Positions 28,648 through 38,572 are shown, counted from the first letter of the stretch. The stretch: 64,000 nt of DNA from Clostridia bacterium (GCA_017502875.1 JAFVUF010000016.1:62001-126000), one strand, 5' to 3'. Made by a program: numbers and translations. Notes: generated by a model not told the origin, from the sequence alone.

Positions 28648-31050
28648 ATGAAGTACGATTTTTCAGCTATTGAAGCAAAATGGCAGAAAAAATGGGAGGA
28701 AGCTAAGGTCTTTGAGGCTACCGACGATTTCAGTAAACCAAAATTTTACGGACTTATCGAGTTCCCATACCCCTCGGGCGCGGGAATGCACGTAGGACAC
28801 ATAAAGGCGTATAGCGGACTTGAGGTTATAAGCCGAAAGAGAAGAATGCAGGGCTATAACGTTCTTTTCCCGATAGGCTTCGACGCCTTCGGTCTGCCCA
28901 CCGAAAACTACGCGATAAAGACGGGAGTTCATCCACGTAAGGTAACGGACGACAATATCGAGCATTTTACCGCCCAGCTTAAAAGGGTAGGCTTTTCATT
29001 CGATTGGTCAAAGGTTATCGATACCACCGATGAAAATTATTACAAGTGGACTCAGTGGATATTCCTTAAAATGTTCGAAAACGGTTTGGTTTTCCGTGAT
29101 ACCGCGCTCGTCAACTACTGTCCGAGCTGCAAGGTTGTACTTTCAAATGAGGATAGCCAGGGCGGCAAATGCGACATCTGTAAGAGCGATATCGTGCAGA
29201 AGTCCAAGGACGTGTGGTATCTTCGCATAACCAAGTACGCCGATAAGCTTCTTTCGGGGCTTGAAACGGTTGATTACCTGCCAAACATCAAGATGCAGCA
29301 GGTCAACTGGATAGGAAAGTCCACGGGAGCATTCGTTAATTTCGAGCTTAAAGGAATAGACGAAAAGCTTCGCATCTATACCACCCGTCCGGATACTCTT
29401 TTCGGAGTAACCTTTATGGTTATGGCGCCTGAGCATCCTATTCTTGAAAAGCATCAGGATAAGATTTCGAACTACGCCGACCTTGCGGCGTATAAGGACG
29501 AGTGCGCTAAGAAGACGGAGTTTGAGCGTACTCAGCTTATAAAGGACAAGACAGGTGTCAGAGTCGAGGGGATTTCCGCCGTTAACCCGATTACGGGTAA
29601 GGAGATTCCGATATATATTTCCGATTACGTAATGATGGGCTACGGAACGGGCGCTATAATGGCGGTTCCGGCGCACGACGAGCGTGATTACGATTTCGCC
29701 AAGAAGTTCGGTATAGATATAGTCGAGGTTATAAAGGGCGGAGACATCTCTAAGGAAGCCTATACGGGTAACGGCGAGATGGTAAACTCAGACTTCTTAA
29801 ACGGTCTTACCGATATAAAGAGCTCTATTGCCAAAATGGTAGAGAAGCTTGAAGAAAAGGGCGTAGGCGAGGCAGGCGTTCAGTATAAGATGAAGGACTG
29901 GGCGTTTAACCGCCAGAGATATTGGGGAGAGCCTATTCCGATAGTTCACTGTGAGCATTGCGGAATGGTTTCCGTTCCTTATGAGGAGCTTCCGCTCAGA
30001 CTTCCGGAGGTCAAGAATTTCGAGCCGGGCGAGGGCGGTGAGAGTCCGCTTGCTAAGATTGACAGCTACGTAAACTGCAAGTGTCCTAAGTGCCAAAGAG
30101 ATGCAAAGCGCGAGACCGACACCATGCCTCAGTGGGCAGGCTCGTCATGGTATTTCCTGCGTTACATCGACCCCAAAAACAGCGAAAAGCTTGCCGATCC
30201 CGAAAAGCTTAAATATTGGATGCCTGTTGACTGGTATAACGGCGGTATGGAGCACGTTACCCGTCATATGATATATTCGAGATTCTGGCATAAGTTCCTT
30301 TACGACATGGGACTTGTTCCAACCGAGGAGCCTTACGCAAAGCGTACCGCCCAGGGACTCATTCTCGGTCCTGACGGTGATAAGATGAGTAAGTCCAAGG
30401 GCAACGTGGTTGACCCTAACGATACGGTGGACCGCTACGGCGCGGACGTGCTTCGAGTATATATTCTCTTTATGGGAGACTACGCATCCGCGGCTCCGTG
30501 GTCGGAGAGCAGCGTTAAGGGCTGCAAGAGATTTCTTGAAAGAGTAGCCGACCTTCCGGGTATGGTTAAGGGAAGCGGCAGCACCGACGGACTTGAATCG
30601 CTTTTCCATAAGACCGTAAAGAAGGTAACTACCGATATTGAGGAGCTTAAATTCAATACGGCGATAGCCTCTCTTATGACGCTTCTTAACGAGATAGAGG
30701 CAAAGGGCAGCTTAACCAAGGACGAGCTTTTGGTATTTATCCGTCTGCTTTCACCCTTTGCGCCCCATATTTGCGAGGAAATATGGGAGAGCGAGGGCGG
30801 AGAGGGCATGATAGCTCTTGCCGAGTGGCCTACCTATGATGAAGCAAAAACCGTAGACGCTACTGTTGAGATAGCGGTGCAGTTTAACGGTAAGGTAAGA
30901 GGTACGGTTGTTATCGCAAAGGACGCGACAAAGGAAGCAGTATTTGAGCAGGTTCATTCCGATGAAAGGTTCGCTCCGTTCCTTGACGGAAAGACTGTCA
31001 TAAAGGAAATATACGTTCCCGGAAAGATAGTAAATATTGTTGTAAAGTAA
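28648..31050 (+). CDS. leuS: Leucyl-tRNA synthetase
   Basis: An 800-aa class I synthetase that charges tRNA-Leu. The HIGH-type motif is PYPSGAGMHVGHIKAY near residues 40-55, the editing domain follows at ~215-400 (with TTRPDTLFGVTF near 245), and the KMSKS loop is GDKMSKSKGN near 578. A zinc-ribbon-like segment (CPSCKVV, then CDIC) lies near 155-175. The C-terminal anticodon domain is complete. The ATG at 28648 follows GGAG by six bases and gives MKYDFSAIEAKW; the upstream ATG at 28636 is less well placed. Confidence 0.98.
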   Translation: MKYDFSAIEAKWQKKWEEAKVFEATDDFSKPKFYGLIEFPYPSGAGMHVGHIKAYSGLEVISRKRRMQGYNVLFPIGFDAFGLPTENYAIKTGVHPRKVTDDNIEHFTAQLKRVGFSFDWSKVIDTTDENYYKWTQWIFLKMFENGLVFRDTALVNYCPSCKVVLSNEDSQGGKCDICKSDIVQKSKDVWYLRITKYADKLLSGLETVDYLPNIKMQQVNWIGKSTGAFVNFELKGIDEKLRIYTTRPDTLFGVTFMVMAPEHPILEKHQDKISNYADLAAYKDECAKKTEFERTQLIKDKTGVRVEGISAVNPITGKEIPIYISDYVMMGYGTGAIMAVPAHDERDYDFAKKFGIDIVEVIKGGDISKEAYTGNGEMVNSDFLNGLTDIKSSIAKMVEKLEEKGVGEAGVQYKMKDWAFNRQRYWGEPIPIVHCEHCGMVSVPYEELPLRLPEVKNFEPGEGGESPLAKIDSYVNCKCPKCQRDAKRETDTMPQWAGSSWYFLRYIDPKNSEKLADPEKLKYWMPVDWYNGGMEHVTRHMIYSRFWHKFLYDMGLVPTEEPYAKRTAQGLILGPDGDKMSKSKGNVVDPNDTVDRYGADVLRVYILFMGDYASAAPWSESSVKGCKRFLERVADLPGMVKGSGSTDGLESLFHKTVKKVTTDIEELKFNTAIASLMTLLNEIEAKGSLTKDELLVFIRLLSPFAPHICEEIWESEGGEGMIALAEWPTYDEAKTVDATVEIAVQFNGKVRGTVVIAKDATKEAVFEQVHSDERFAPFLDGKTVIKEIYVPGKIVNIVVK

Positions 31051-31096
31051 TTGTCTGACAAGGGCGGGCAAAAGGCTTGACACAAAACTAAAAATC

Positions 31097-31134
31097 ACCG
31101 CTGATTGCAGCTTTTTGAGTGAATATCAGCGGTG
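31097..31134 (+). terminator. Possible terminator hairpin after leuS
   Basis: A perfect 10-bp stem (31097-31106 with 31125-31134) has an 18-nt loop, about 50 bases after leuS. The following sequence is T-rich but has no clean T-run, so function as a terminator is uncertain. Confidence 0.5.
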
Positions 31135-31244
31135 TTATCTTGTCAATATTCATAACTTGACTTGCTTTAATTTGTGCAACCGTATGAATTTTTGAAAAAA
31201 AGGAAAATTCTATTTATTATTTTACTAAAATATGATACAATTTA

Positions 31245-31250
31245 TATAAT
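31245..31250 (+). promoter_or_regulatory. -10 box of the flavodoxin-like gene
   Basis: A perfect TATAAT at 31245-31250 lies 30 bases before the start codon. The -35 region (TTTACT near 31221) is weak. Confidence 0.45.
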
Positions 31251-31279
31251 GATAAAAATATTTTGGAGGATTACATAAA

Positions 31280-31699
31280 ATGGCAATCAAATTAAGAGTT
31301 CTTCACTATCCTGATAACAAGAAGCTTTCTGCTCTTTGTAAAGACATAACCTCATCTTACGACAATTCAAAGTACGATAAGATTCCCCCCGCGTATCCCT
31401 GCGAAAACGAGAAGCTTCTCGTTTGCTTCATCAAAAGCGGCAAGGAGATGACCGCTGAGCTTAAAAACTTCGTAGGAGATTTAAGCAAGGCAAGAGCGCA
31501 GAACGTATTCTTTATTTTCGGCTGCGACGCAAAGGTCGGTAAGGCTATCGAGGACCTCGCGGTAAACGCGGGCACAAAGCTTGCGGGCGAGAGCAAGTAC
31601 GTTAAGTTCCCCGCGCTCCCCTTCCTTGACTTCAGCGCAGACGTAAAGAAAGACATCAAGGACGCGATAGCTGCGGTATATCAGTCTGTTCAGGGCTAA
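31280..31699 (+). CDS. Flavodoxin-like small protein
   Basis: A 139-aa soluble protein. The alternation of short strands and helices fits a flavodoxin-like fold: LRVLHYPDN at the start, then a loop with KLSALCKDI, strand KLLVCFI near residue 46, and NVFFIFGCDAKVG near 74. The Ser/Thr-rich phosphate loop of real flavodoxins is not obvious, so FMN binding is uncertain. Codon use is biased, suggesting good expression. It is monocistronic with its own promoter and a GGAGG site. Confidence 0.5.
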   Translation: MAIKLRVLHYPDNKKLSALCKDITSSYDNSKYDKIPPAYPCENEKLLVCFIKSGKEMTAELKNFVGDLSKARAQNVFFIFGCDAKVGKAIEDLAVNAGTKLAGESKYVKFPALPFLDFSADVKKDIKDAIAAVYQSVQG

Positions 31700-31786
31700 A
31701 CACATATAATAGTGAATTGTCAATAGAATTGCAAAATCTTTCTTAAAAGGGTTGTACTTAATAGTATAATTCACCATAATAAAATC

Positions 31787-31814
31787 AGAGGCTGACTCTT
31801 TTGAGTCAGCCTCT
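31787..31814. terminator. Terminator between convergent genes
   Basis: A perfect 12-bp stem (31787-31798 with 31803-31814) has a TTTT loop. On the minus strand it is followed by a T-rich tract. It serves the flippase gene and possibly the flavodoxin-like gene. Confidence 0.85.
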
Positions 31815-31821
31815 TGTGTTG

Positions 31822-33459
31822 TTACTTATCTCGAATTAATTTACGTACGACGGGTAGCCTGTTTACCAGCTTTTCAGCCTTCGGAACAAGTTCAACGTCC
31901 GAGCGTGTTATAGCTCCGAAAACAAGGAGAGAAATCAGGTAAATTATTGCCGCCAGACCGATAGCGATAAGGGTGAATAGCTTCATTTCTCCAAATAGCG
32001 CGCTCAGCGCCGTATACGAGCCTGCAGCGGTAATACCGCAGAGGATAGCGGCAAGCAGAGGTCTGATAAAGACTGAAAGCGCCGATATACGAACGTCGGT
32101 TTTGACCGCAAGAAAATAGAAATTGATAACCGTTATCGTAAGATAGAAAAGCATTGTGCTGATAGGTGAGGCGTAGATTCCAAGATAAGCGCCGCCGATT
32201 TTAACTGCGGGGAGAAGATAAGCCGTAACGCCCTTGACGAGCGCTCCGAAAATCATTGATATGACCGAATATTTCTGTAATCGGTGAGCTTGAAGCAGAC
32301 CGTTTGTAACCGCCATAACGCCTATAAGAAATACCGACGGCGCAAGCGCGGTGAGAAGCGGAGCTGCCATTTCGGCGTTTGCCTCGCTTGTGAAGATGAG
32401 TTTTAATATCGGCAAACTCATAACTCCAAGCCCTACGGCGCACGGAAGCGCTATGATTCCCGAGAGCTTCAGGCTCTTGTCGGTAAGAAGCCGAGCCTTT
32501 TTTCTGTCGCCTGAGGCGTTAGCCGCCGAAAGCGTAGGAATAAGAGTGTTTACTATCGGATAAATAAGGACAGGCGGAAGATTAAACAGCGTAACGCAAT
32601 AGGCTGTGTAGTTGCCGTACAGAGCCACCGACGCCTCCTCGCTGACGCCTATATTCTGAAGCCGTCCTATAACTATCAGGGTATCGAACATTGACGACAT
32701 ACTGAGAAGCGACGAGGACAGCATTACGGGTATAGCTATTTTAAAAAAGGTTGATAAAAGCCGTTTGCTGCTTTGAGGCTCGTATTCGGCAACGTCGGCA
32801 GCCTTTTCCGAGGAAAAGCATCTCGAAAGAAACGCGGAAACGCTTAAAAATACCGCGCCCGCGCCGACGCCCACGGTAACTCCCAGAATAGCGTAAGCCG
32901 CGACAGTATACGGCTCGTAGCCCTTTGTCAGCGCGTAGTAGCCGAGCGCGATACCGATTATAAGCTTGAGAGAGGACTCGATAATTTCCGAGACGGCGGT
33001 AGGAACCATATTCCGTCTGCCCTGAAAATACCCTCTGACCGTGCTTGATACGCAGACGAAAAACAGCGCGGGCGATATGGCGAGAATACACAGATAAGCC
33101 TTGTCCGCTGATATAAATGAAGCAAGACCGCGGCAGAAGATAAGCATAGCGGCGCTTCCTATAAGCCCGGCTATCGCAAAAACCGTAAGAGTAAGCCTTA
33201 ACAGCTTTTTTGACTCGCTGTGTCTGCCCCTCGCGTTACATTCCGAGACCATCATGGAGAGCGCGACGGGGACGCCGGCGGTAGATAGCATATAAAGCCA
33301 GGTGTATATCTGGTAAGCGGTGTTGAAATAGCCCATTCCCTCGTTTCCGAGCATATTGGTAAGAGGAATCTTGAAAATAAGACCTATGACCTTAGTGATA
33401 AGGTTTGCTAAGGTCAGCACTAAAACTCCGCTTAAAAAGGTACGGCTTCCTTTTTTCAT
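31822..33459 (-). CDS. Lipid II/polysaccharide flippase-like MOP-family transporter
   Basis: A 545-aa polytopic protein of the MOP superfamily (MurJ/SpoVB/RfbX-like) with about 14 hydrophobic segments. The opening TFLSGVLVLTLANLITKVIG and GMGYFNTAYQIYTWLYMLS near residue 41 are typical of SpoVB/YtgP-type proteins, which move lipid-linked peptidoglycan or polysaccharide precursors across the membrane. In a spore former a SpoVB role in cortex synthesis is possible but not proven. The ATG at 33459 is chosen because AAAGGAGG lies 7 bases upstream; the ATG at 33477 overlaps that ribosome site. Confidence 0.88.
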   Translation of the reverse strand: MKKGSRTFLSGVLVLTLANLITKVIGLIFKIPLTNMLGNEGMGYFNTAYQIYTWLYMLSTAGVPVALSMMVSECNARGRHSESKKLLRLTLTVFAIAGLIGSAAMLIFCRGLASFISADKAYLCILAISPALFFVCVSSTVRGYFQGRRNMVPTAVSEIIESSLKLIIGIALGYYALTKGYEPYTVAAYAILGVTVGVGAGAVFLSVSAFLSRCFSSEKAADVAEYEPQSSKRLLSTFFKIAIPVMLSSSLLSMSSMFDTLIVIGRLQNIGVSEEASVALYGNYTAYCVTLFNLPPVLIYPIVNTLIPTLSAANASGDRKKARLLTDKSLKLSGIIALPCAVGLGVMSLPILKLIFTSEANAEMAAPLLTALAPSVFLIGVMAVTNGLLQAHRLQKYSVISMIFGALVKGVTAYLLPAVKIGGAYLGIYASPISTMLFYLTITVINFYFLAVKTDVRISALSVFIRPLLAAILCGITAAGSYTALSALFGEMKLFTLIAIGLAAIIYLISLLVFGAITRSDVELVPKAEKLVNRLPVVRKLIRDK

Positions 33460-33548
33460 TTTCGCGCCTCCTTTCATTTAAATTCAAACGGCATACGCTT
33501 TTTTAGATAGTGTATGCCGCTTTTTAGGTAAATATTATCGTTTATTTG

Positions 33549-34739
33549 TTAATTTTGGTAGCCGCTAAGTACGCCTTTGAGGATAGCTAATCCCTTGTCT
33601 ATTTCCTCATAGGTAATGGTGAGGGGCGGAAGCATACGCAGAACGTTTTTGCCCGCGGTCAGCATCATAAGACCGTTTTCAAGGCACTTCTTTACCGCTT
33701 CCTTATGGGATATGCTTACCTCTATGCCAAGCATAAGTCCAAGACCTCTTACCTCTTTTACGCAGGGAAGCTCCCATGACCTTACGGCGTTCTTAATATA
33801 CTCTCCCTTTTCGTTTACCGAATCGAGAAAAGCATTGTCGTTTACCGTATCAAAAACGACGTTAGCGCCGGCGCAGACAGCGGGGTTTCCGCCAAAGGTC
33901 GTGCCGTGGTCGCCGGGGTTAAAGACGCTTTCGCATTTTTCCGAAAGCACGCACGCGCCTATCGGCAGTCCGCCGCCAAGTCCTTTGGCAAGCGTGAATA
34001 CATCGGGGTTAACGTTATAATGCTCGTGCGCAAAAATCTTGCCTGTTCTGGCAATTCCTGTCTGAACCTCGTCAAATATAAGCAATATATCGTTGTCTAA
34101 GCAGATTTTGCTTATAGCGGATACGTATTCGCTATCGAGAACGTTAACTCCGCCCTCGCCCTGAATAGCCTCGCATATAATAGCGCAAACGGTGCCGTCA
34201 AGCTCCTTTTTTAGCGCCTCGATATCGTTTGCGGGAACGTGCGTAAAGCCCTCTGTAAATGGGAAGAAGAACTTATGGAAAACGTCCTGACCGGTGGCTG
34301 AGAGCGTGGTAACCGTTCTGCCGTGGAAGGAATTGACAAGAGTGATTATTTTATGGCGCCCCGCGCCGTACTTGTCGAAGGAATACTTTCTTGCGACCTT
34401 GATAGCGACCTCGTTTGCCTCTCCGCCGCTATTCTGGAATACCACCTTTTTCGCGCCGCTTGCCGCTACAAGCTTCTTTGCGAGAGTTGCTGTCGGCTCG
34501 GAATAGTAGTAGTTTGAAATATGCTGTATTTTTTGGAGCTGAGCGCATACCGCCTCGCGCCACTTTTCAGGAGCGATACCGAGAGAGTTTACTCCGATAC
34601 CGGCGGTAAAGTCAACGTATTCCTTGCCCTCGGCGTCGTAAAGCGTGGCGTTTTTACCGTAAGCGGGAGCGAGAGAAAGACGTCCGTAGGTTGAGGCTAT
34701 ATACTCTTTATCAAGAGAAATAATATCGTTTGTGTTCAT
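33549..34739 (-). CDS. argD: Acetylornithine aminotransferase
   Basis: A 396-aa class III PLP aminotransferase of arginine biosynthesis, making N-acetylornithine from the semialdehyde with glutamate. LLIFDEVQTGIARTGK near residue 212 holds the conserved Asp, and TLAKGLGGGLPIGA near 240 the PLP lysine. FQNSGGEANEVAIKVARKY near 100 is the phosphate-binding region. It is the last gene of the argH-argC-argB-argD run, 22 bases after argB. Confidence 0.95.
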   Translation of the reverse strand: MNTNDIISLDKEYIASTYGRLSLAPAYGKNATLYDAEGKEYVDFTAGIGVNSLGIAPEKWREAVCAQLQKIQHISNYYYSEPTATLAKKLVAASGAKKVVFQNSGGEANEVAIKVARKYSFDKYGAGRHKIITLVNSFHGRTVTTLSATGQDVFHKFFFPFTEGFTHVPANDIEALKKELDGTVCAIICEAIQGEGGVNVLDSEYVSAISKICLDNDILLIFDEVQTGIARTGKIFAHEHYNVNPDVFTLAKGLGGGLPIGACVLSEKCESVFNPGDHGTTFGGNPAVCAGANVVFDTVNDNAFLDSVNEKGEYIKNAVRSWELPCVKEVRGLGLMLGIEVSISHKEAVKKCLENGLMMLTAGKNVLRMLPPLTITYEEIDKGLAILKGVLSGYQN

Positions 34740-34761
34740 TTATATACCTTTCCGAGCGCTT

Positions 34762-35667
34762 TTACATACTGAAAAGCGTGCCCGCGCCCTCGTCGGAGAG
34801 CATTTCAAGAAGAATGGAATGGGGGAATCTGCCGTCGATGATACATGCGTTTTCGACTCCCTCCTTCAAGGCGTCAGCGCAGCAGCGTATCTTCGGAATC
34901 ATGCCGCCCTTGATAATTCCGTCGTTTATAAGAGGCTCAATCTCATCGAGCTTGATATGCGGAATGAGTGTAGACGGGTCCTTAGGGTCCTTCATAACGC
35001 CCGCGATATCGGTAAGCAGGATAAGGTTGGTCGCTCCGAGCGCCGCAGCAATCTTTGCCGCCGCGGTATCGGCGTTTATGTTGTAAACGGGATTTCCGTC
35101 AATGCCCTTTGCTACGGTGCTGACAACGGGGATGAAGCCGTTGCCGATATTGGCGAGAAGTATTTCGGGATTGCAGCCGATGACCTCTCCCACGTTGCCG
35201 TAATCGTAGCCGTCTGCCGTAAGCTTTCTTGCCGCGAGCATGCTTCCGTCGACTCCGCTAAGACCGACGGATTTACCGCCAAGCTCCTGAATGTAGTTTA
35301 CAAGCTCCTTGTTGACCTTTCCGCATAGCACCATCTGTACTATGTCCATGGTCTCGTCGTCGGTGTAGCGCAGACCGTTTACAAATCTCGATTCCTTGCC
35401 TACCTTGTCGAGCATATCGTTGATTTCAGGTCCGCCGCCGTGCACGAGGACGATATTAATTCCTATGCAAGAGAGCAGAACGAGGTCGGAAATGACCGCC
35501 GCTTTAAGCTCCTCGTTTATCATTGCGTTTCCGCCGTACTTGATGACTACGGTCTTTCCGCTGTATTTCTGTATGTACGGAAGCGCCCTTGAAAGCGCGT
35601 ACGCCTTTTCAAGATTTGAGAGCCTGGTAACAGACTCCGGAGTTGCCTCTATATTTTTGTCGTTCAT
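34762..35667 (-). CDS. argB: Acetylglutamate kinase
   Basis: A 301-aa amino-acid kinase that phosphorylates N-acetylglutamate, the second step of arginine synthesis and often the target of arginine feedback. VVIKYGGNAMI near residue 40 is the ATP-phosphate loop, VLVHGGGPEI near 75 binds acetylglutamate, and NADTAAAKIAAAL near 197 is typical. The N-terminal extension with about 35 residues before the kinase core is the feature found in arginine-sensitive hexameric forms, so feedback inhibition is likely. Between argC and argD. Confidence 0.96.
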   Translation of the reverse strand: MNDKNIEATPESVTRLSNLEKAYALSRALPYIQKYSGKTVVIKYGGNAMINEELKAAVISDLVLLSCIGINIVLVHGGGPEINDMLDKVGKESRFVNGLRYTDDETMDIVQMVLCGKVNKELVNYIQELGGKSVGLSGVDGSMLAARKLTADGYDYGNVGEVIGCNPEILLANIGNGFIPVVSTVAKGIDGNPVYNINADTAAAKIAAALGATNLILLTDIAGVMKDPKDPSTLIPHIKLDEIEPLINDGIIKGGMIPKIRCCADALKEGVENACIIDGRFPHSILLEMLSDEGAGTLFSM

Positions 35668-35722
35668 ATTGAAATAATCCTTTTTAGGTTAAACGTTGTT
35701 GTTACTTTATTAAAATGGCTGA

Positions 35723-36763
35723 TTAAAACTGTTGAGGAGCCATATCTATTCCGGTCTCCTCGGGAAGTCCGTACCAAATGTTCATGTTCTGTATAGCCTG
35801 TCCAGCCGCGCCCTTGACCATATTGTCTATGACAGAGCAAACGATGAGCTTATTGTTTCTCATATCGAAGTGGAGCGATATATCGCAGTAGTTAGAGCAG
35901 CGCACGTTCTTTATATTTGCGTAGCTGCCGATAGGCTCCATACGAACGAAGCGCTCGTTTTCGTAAGTCTTTTCGTAGCATTTGATGACCTGCTCCTTGG
36001 TAACGCCGTCCTTTAAGGTGAGATAGACTGAGGACTCTATTCCTCTGTTTACGGGAAGAAGGTGAGGAACAAAGGTAACCTTGACCGTCTTGCCGGCAAG
36101 GTCTGAGAGTGTCTGCTCGATTTCGGGAGTATGACGGTGCTCGCCCGCCTTGTACGCCGCGAAGGCTTCGTTTGTATCGGGATAGTGAGTGCCCTGTGTA
36201 AGACCTCTGCCCGCGCCCGTAACGCCTGACTTTGAGTCGATTATTATTCCCTCGGTCTCAACAAGCCCGTTTCTTATAGCGGGAGCGCACGCAAGCGCGA
36301 TAGAAGTGGGGTAACAGCCGGGATTACCGATTATCTTAGCGCCCTTTACTTTATCTCTGTAAAGCTCAGGCAGGGCGTAGGTAGCGTGCTTATGCAGCTC
36401 TGGGTGGCTGTATTCTCTTTTGTACCACTCGGCGTACGCTTCTCCGTCGTACATACGGAAATCAGCGCCGAGGTCAATAAGCAGCTTGTTTTTTTCAAGG
36501 CACTTCTGCGCAAGCGGCTCGGAAAGTCCGTGGGGGAGCGACGCAAATACGACGTCGCACTTATCTATTACCGTGTCGGCGTTTTCAAGGGTGATATCGG
36601 CTAACTTTTTGAAGTTAGGATACACCTCGGAGAGCTTCTTTCCCTCGTAGGAAACGGAGGAAACCGCAGTTATTTCTGCTATCGGGTGTCCGAGCAGAAG
36701 CTTTACAAGCTCAGCTCCGGCGTAACCCGTAGCGCCTATAATTCCTACTTTTATCTTATTCAT
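35723..36763 (-). CDS. argC: N-acetyl-gamma-glutamyl-phosphate reductase
   Basis: A 346-aa NADPH-dependent reductase, third step of arginine synthesis. The dinucleotide motif GIIGATGYAGAELVKLL starts at residue 8, and the catalytic cysteine is in IIGNPGCYPTSIAL near 148. HRHTPEIEQ near 208 is the family's conserved His region. The length is that of the common short form. It lies 27 bases after argH and 55 before argB. argJ, which often lies between argC and argB in Firmicutes, is absent here. Confidence 0.97.
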   Translation of the reverse strand: MNKIKVGIIGATGYAGAELVKLLLGHPIAEITAVSSVSYEGKKLSEVYPNFKKLADITLENADTVIDKCDVVFASLPHGLSEPLAQKCLEKNKLLIDLGADFRMYDGEAYAEWYKREYSHPELHKHATYALPELYRDKVKGAKIIGNPGCYPTSIALACAPAIRNGLVETEGIIIDSKSGVTGAGRGLTQGTHYPDTNEAFAAYKAGEHRHTPEIEQTLSDLAGKTVKVTFVPHLLPVNRGIESSVYLTLKDGVTKEQVIKCYEKTYENERFVRMEPIGSYANIKNVRCSNYCDISLHFDMRNNKLIVCSVIDNMVKGAAGQAIQNMNIWYGLPEETGIDMAPQQF

Positions 36764-36790
36764 TTTATTTACGTCCTTTCGTTTACGCGC

Positions 36791-38179
36791 TTACTTTCTA
36801 TCGTTTAAAAACTTGATACAGTCGTCAAGCTGCTTTCTTACAGATACGGCAGCGGGACCGCCCGTTACTTTTCTTCCGTTCACGCAGTTCATAAGGTCTA
36901 CCGCCTCGTAAACTCCGTTTTCGAACACGGGGCAGAAGCTCTTATATTCGTCAAGAGTAAGCGCTTCAAGTGTTTTGTCGGTGTCTATACAGTAAGCGAT
37001 TATCTGTCCGGTTATCTTATAAGCGTCTCGGAACGGCAGACCGTTCTTTACAAGGTAATCGGCGCAGTCGGTAGCGTTGATAAAGCCCTTTGAGGCTGCT
37101 CTGCGGAGGACTGAAACTCTTACAGTCATCGTATCAAACATCTGTGTGAAGATATCTATGCAGAGCTTTACGTTATCAAGCGCGTCGAAGATAGCCTCCT
37201 TGTCCTCCTGCATATCCTTGTTGTAAGCAAGCGGAAGTCCCTTCATTACCGTAAGAAGCGTTATAAGCGAGCCGTATACTCTGCCGCACTTGCCGCGTAC
37301 AAGCTCTGCAATATCCGGGTTCTTTTTCTGCGGCATTATGGACGAGCCGGTAGAGAAGGCGTCGTCAAGCTCGATAAAGCCGAATTCCGACGAGCACCAA
37401 AGGATTATCTCCTCGGAGAAGCGGCTCATATGCGTCATGAGTATAGCGAGTATTGAAGCGCTTTCAAGGCAGTAGTCCCTGTCGGAAACGCCGTCAATGG
37501 AGTTCTGCATAACTCCGTCAAAGCCGAGCGCCTCGGCGACTGATTCTCTGTCTATTGGGTATGTGGTTGTGGCGAGCGCTCCCGAGCCAAGCGGCAGATA
37601 ATTCATTCGATTAAGCGCGTCCTCTATTCTCGTTACGTCTCGCATAAGCATCTGGGCGTAAGCCATAACGTAGTGAGCGAAGGTTACGGGCTGAGCTCTT
37701 TGAAGGTGGGTGTATCCGGGCATTACCGATTCAAGATGATTTTCAGCCTTCTTCTCGATAGCCCAAATGAGAGTGAGTACGGAGTCCTTTATCTCGGCAA
37801 GGTGCTTCCTTACGTACATTCTGGTGTCAAGAGCCACCTGGTCGTTACGGCTTCTCGCGGTATGCAGGCGCTTACCCGCGTCTCCTATTCTCGCGGTAAG
37901 CTCCGCCTCGACGAACATATGAATATCCTCAGCCTCGGGGTCGAAGGAAAGCGTTCCGCTTTCTATATCGGAAAGTATCTCGGCGAGCGTCTTAATAATA
38001 AGCTCGCTGTCCTCCTTCGGTATTATACCCTGTCTGCCGAGCATAGCGGCGTGCGCCATACTTCCGGTTATATCCTCTTTATACATTCTTTGGTCAAAGG
38101 AAATAGAGGAGTTGAAGTCGTTCACCTTTGAGTCAAGAGCCTTTTTGAAGCGTCCTTCCCACATTTTTTTGCTTTGCAT
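36791..38179 (-). CDS. argH: Argininosuccinate lyase
   Basis: A 462-aa fumarase/aspartase-superfamily enzyme that releases arginine and fumarate. The signature GSSIMPQKKNPD near residue 282 carries the catalytic Ser, TARSRNDQVALD near 107 and GYTHLQRAQPVTFAH near 154 contribute the other active-site residues. It is the first gene of the operon, although it acts last in the pathway. argG, its usual partner, is not in the window. The start follows GGATATT-type weak ribosome sequence (AAAGGATAT). Confidence 0.97.
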   Translation of the reverse strand: MQSKKMWEGRFKKALDSKVNDFNSSISFDQRMYKEDITGSMAHAAMLGRQGIIPKEDSELIIKTLAEILSDIESGTLSFDPEAEDIHMFVEAELTARIGDAGKRLHTARSRNDQVALDTRMYVRKHLAEIKDSVLTLIWAIEKKAENHLESVMPGYTHLQRAQPVTFAHYVMAYAQMLMRDVTRIEDALNRMNYLPLGSGALATTTYPIDRESVAEALGFDGVMQNSIDGVSDRDYCLESASILAILMTHMSRFSEEIILWCSSEFGFIELDDAFSTGSSIMPQKKNPDIAELVRGKCGRVYGSLITLLTVMKGLPLAYNKDMQEDKEAIFDALDNVKLCIDIFTQMFDTMTVRVSVLRRAASKGFINATDCADYLVKNGLPFRDAYKITGQIIAYCIDTDKTLEALTLDEYKSFCPVFENGVYEAVDLMNCVNGRKVTGGPAAVSVRKQLDDCIKFLNDRK

Positions 38180-38293
38180 TTTTGAAATATCCTTTCAAAG
38201 CGCCCGATATACATCAGGGGCGCATATTATCATAAATACATTATAATATATTTTTAAAAAAAATACAAGTGTTATTTTCAACAAATATTACCG

Positions 38294-38366
38294 ATTATAT
38301 TCAACGTAATTGCATAAAAATACATATAATAATGAATAAACACAAGTGTAATTGAATTAATATTCA
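38294..38366 (-). promoter_or_regulatory. arg operon promoter region with two ARG boxes
   Basis: The palindrome TGAATTAATATTCA (38353-38366) matches the ARG-box core bound by ArgR/AhrC exactly. A second, two-mismatch copy (TGCATAAAAATACA, 38311-38324) lies 42 bp away, close to four helical turns. A minus-strand TATAAT (complement of 38294-38299) gives a start near 38287, and the nearer ARG box covers the -35 region. Repression of argHCBD by arginine-bound ArgR is therefore likely. No argR gene is in the window. Confidence 0.8.
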
Positions 38367-38572
38367 CGATGAAGGTTGTGCCTTTGGTTAAAATACAGGG
38401 AAATTTTGATAAAAAATAAATATACGCGGAAGAAAAACTGTAATTCAGGTTGAAAATCAAACAGATGGTTACTGTCTGAGCTTAATTGAGCGCACCCGTA
38501 AACCGTAAAAACGCCGATTTTGGCTCTTTTTTGCCCTAAGCTGTGCGGCTTTTAAAAAAAGTCGGAAAGCTA
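38367..38572. other. Intergenic region between the arg operator and the proS promoter
   Basis: About 200 bases without a gene. Near 38511-38530 a five-pair hairpin is followed by a T-run, like a weak terminator without an obvious gene before it. Nothing else is visible. Confidence 0.4.
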
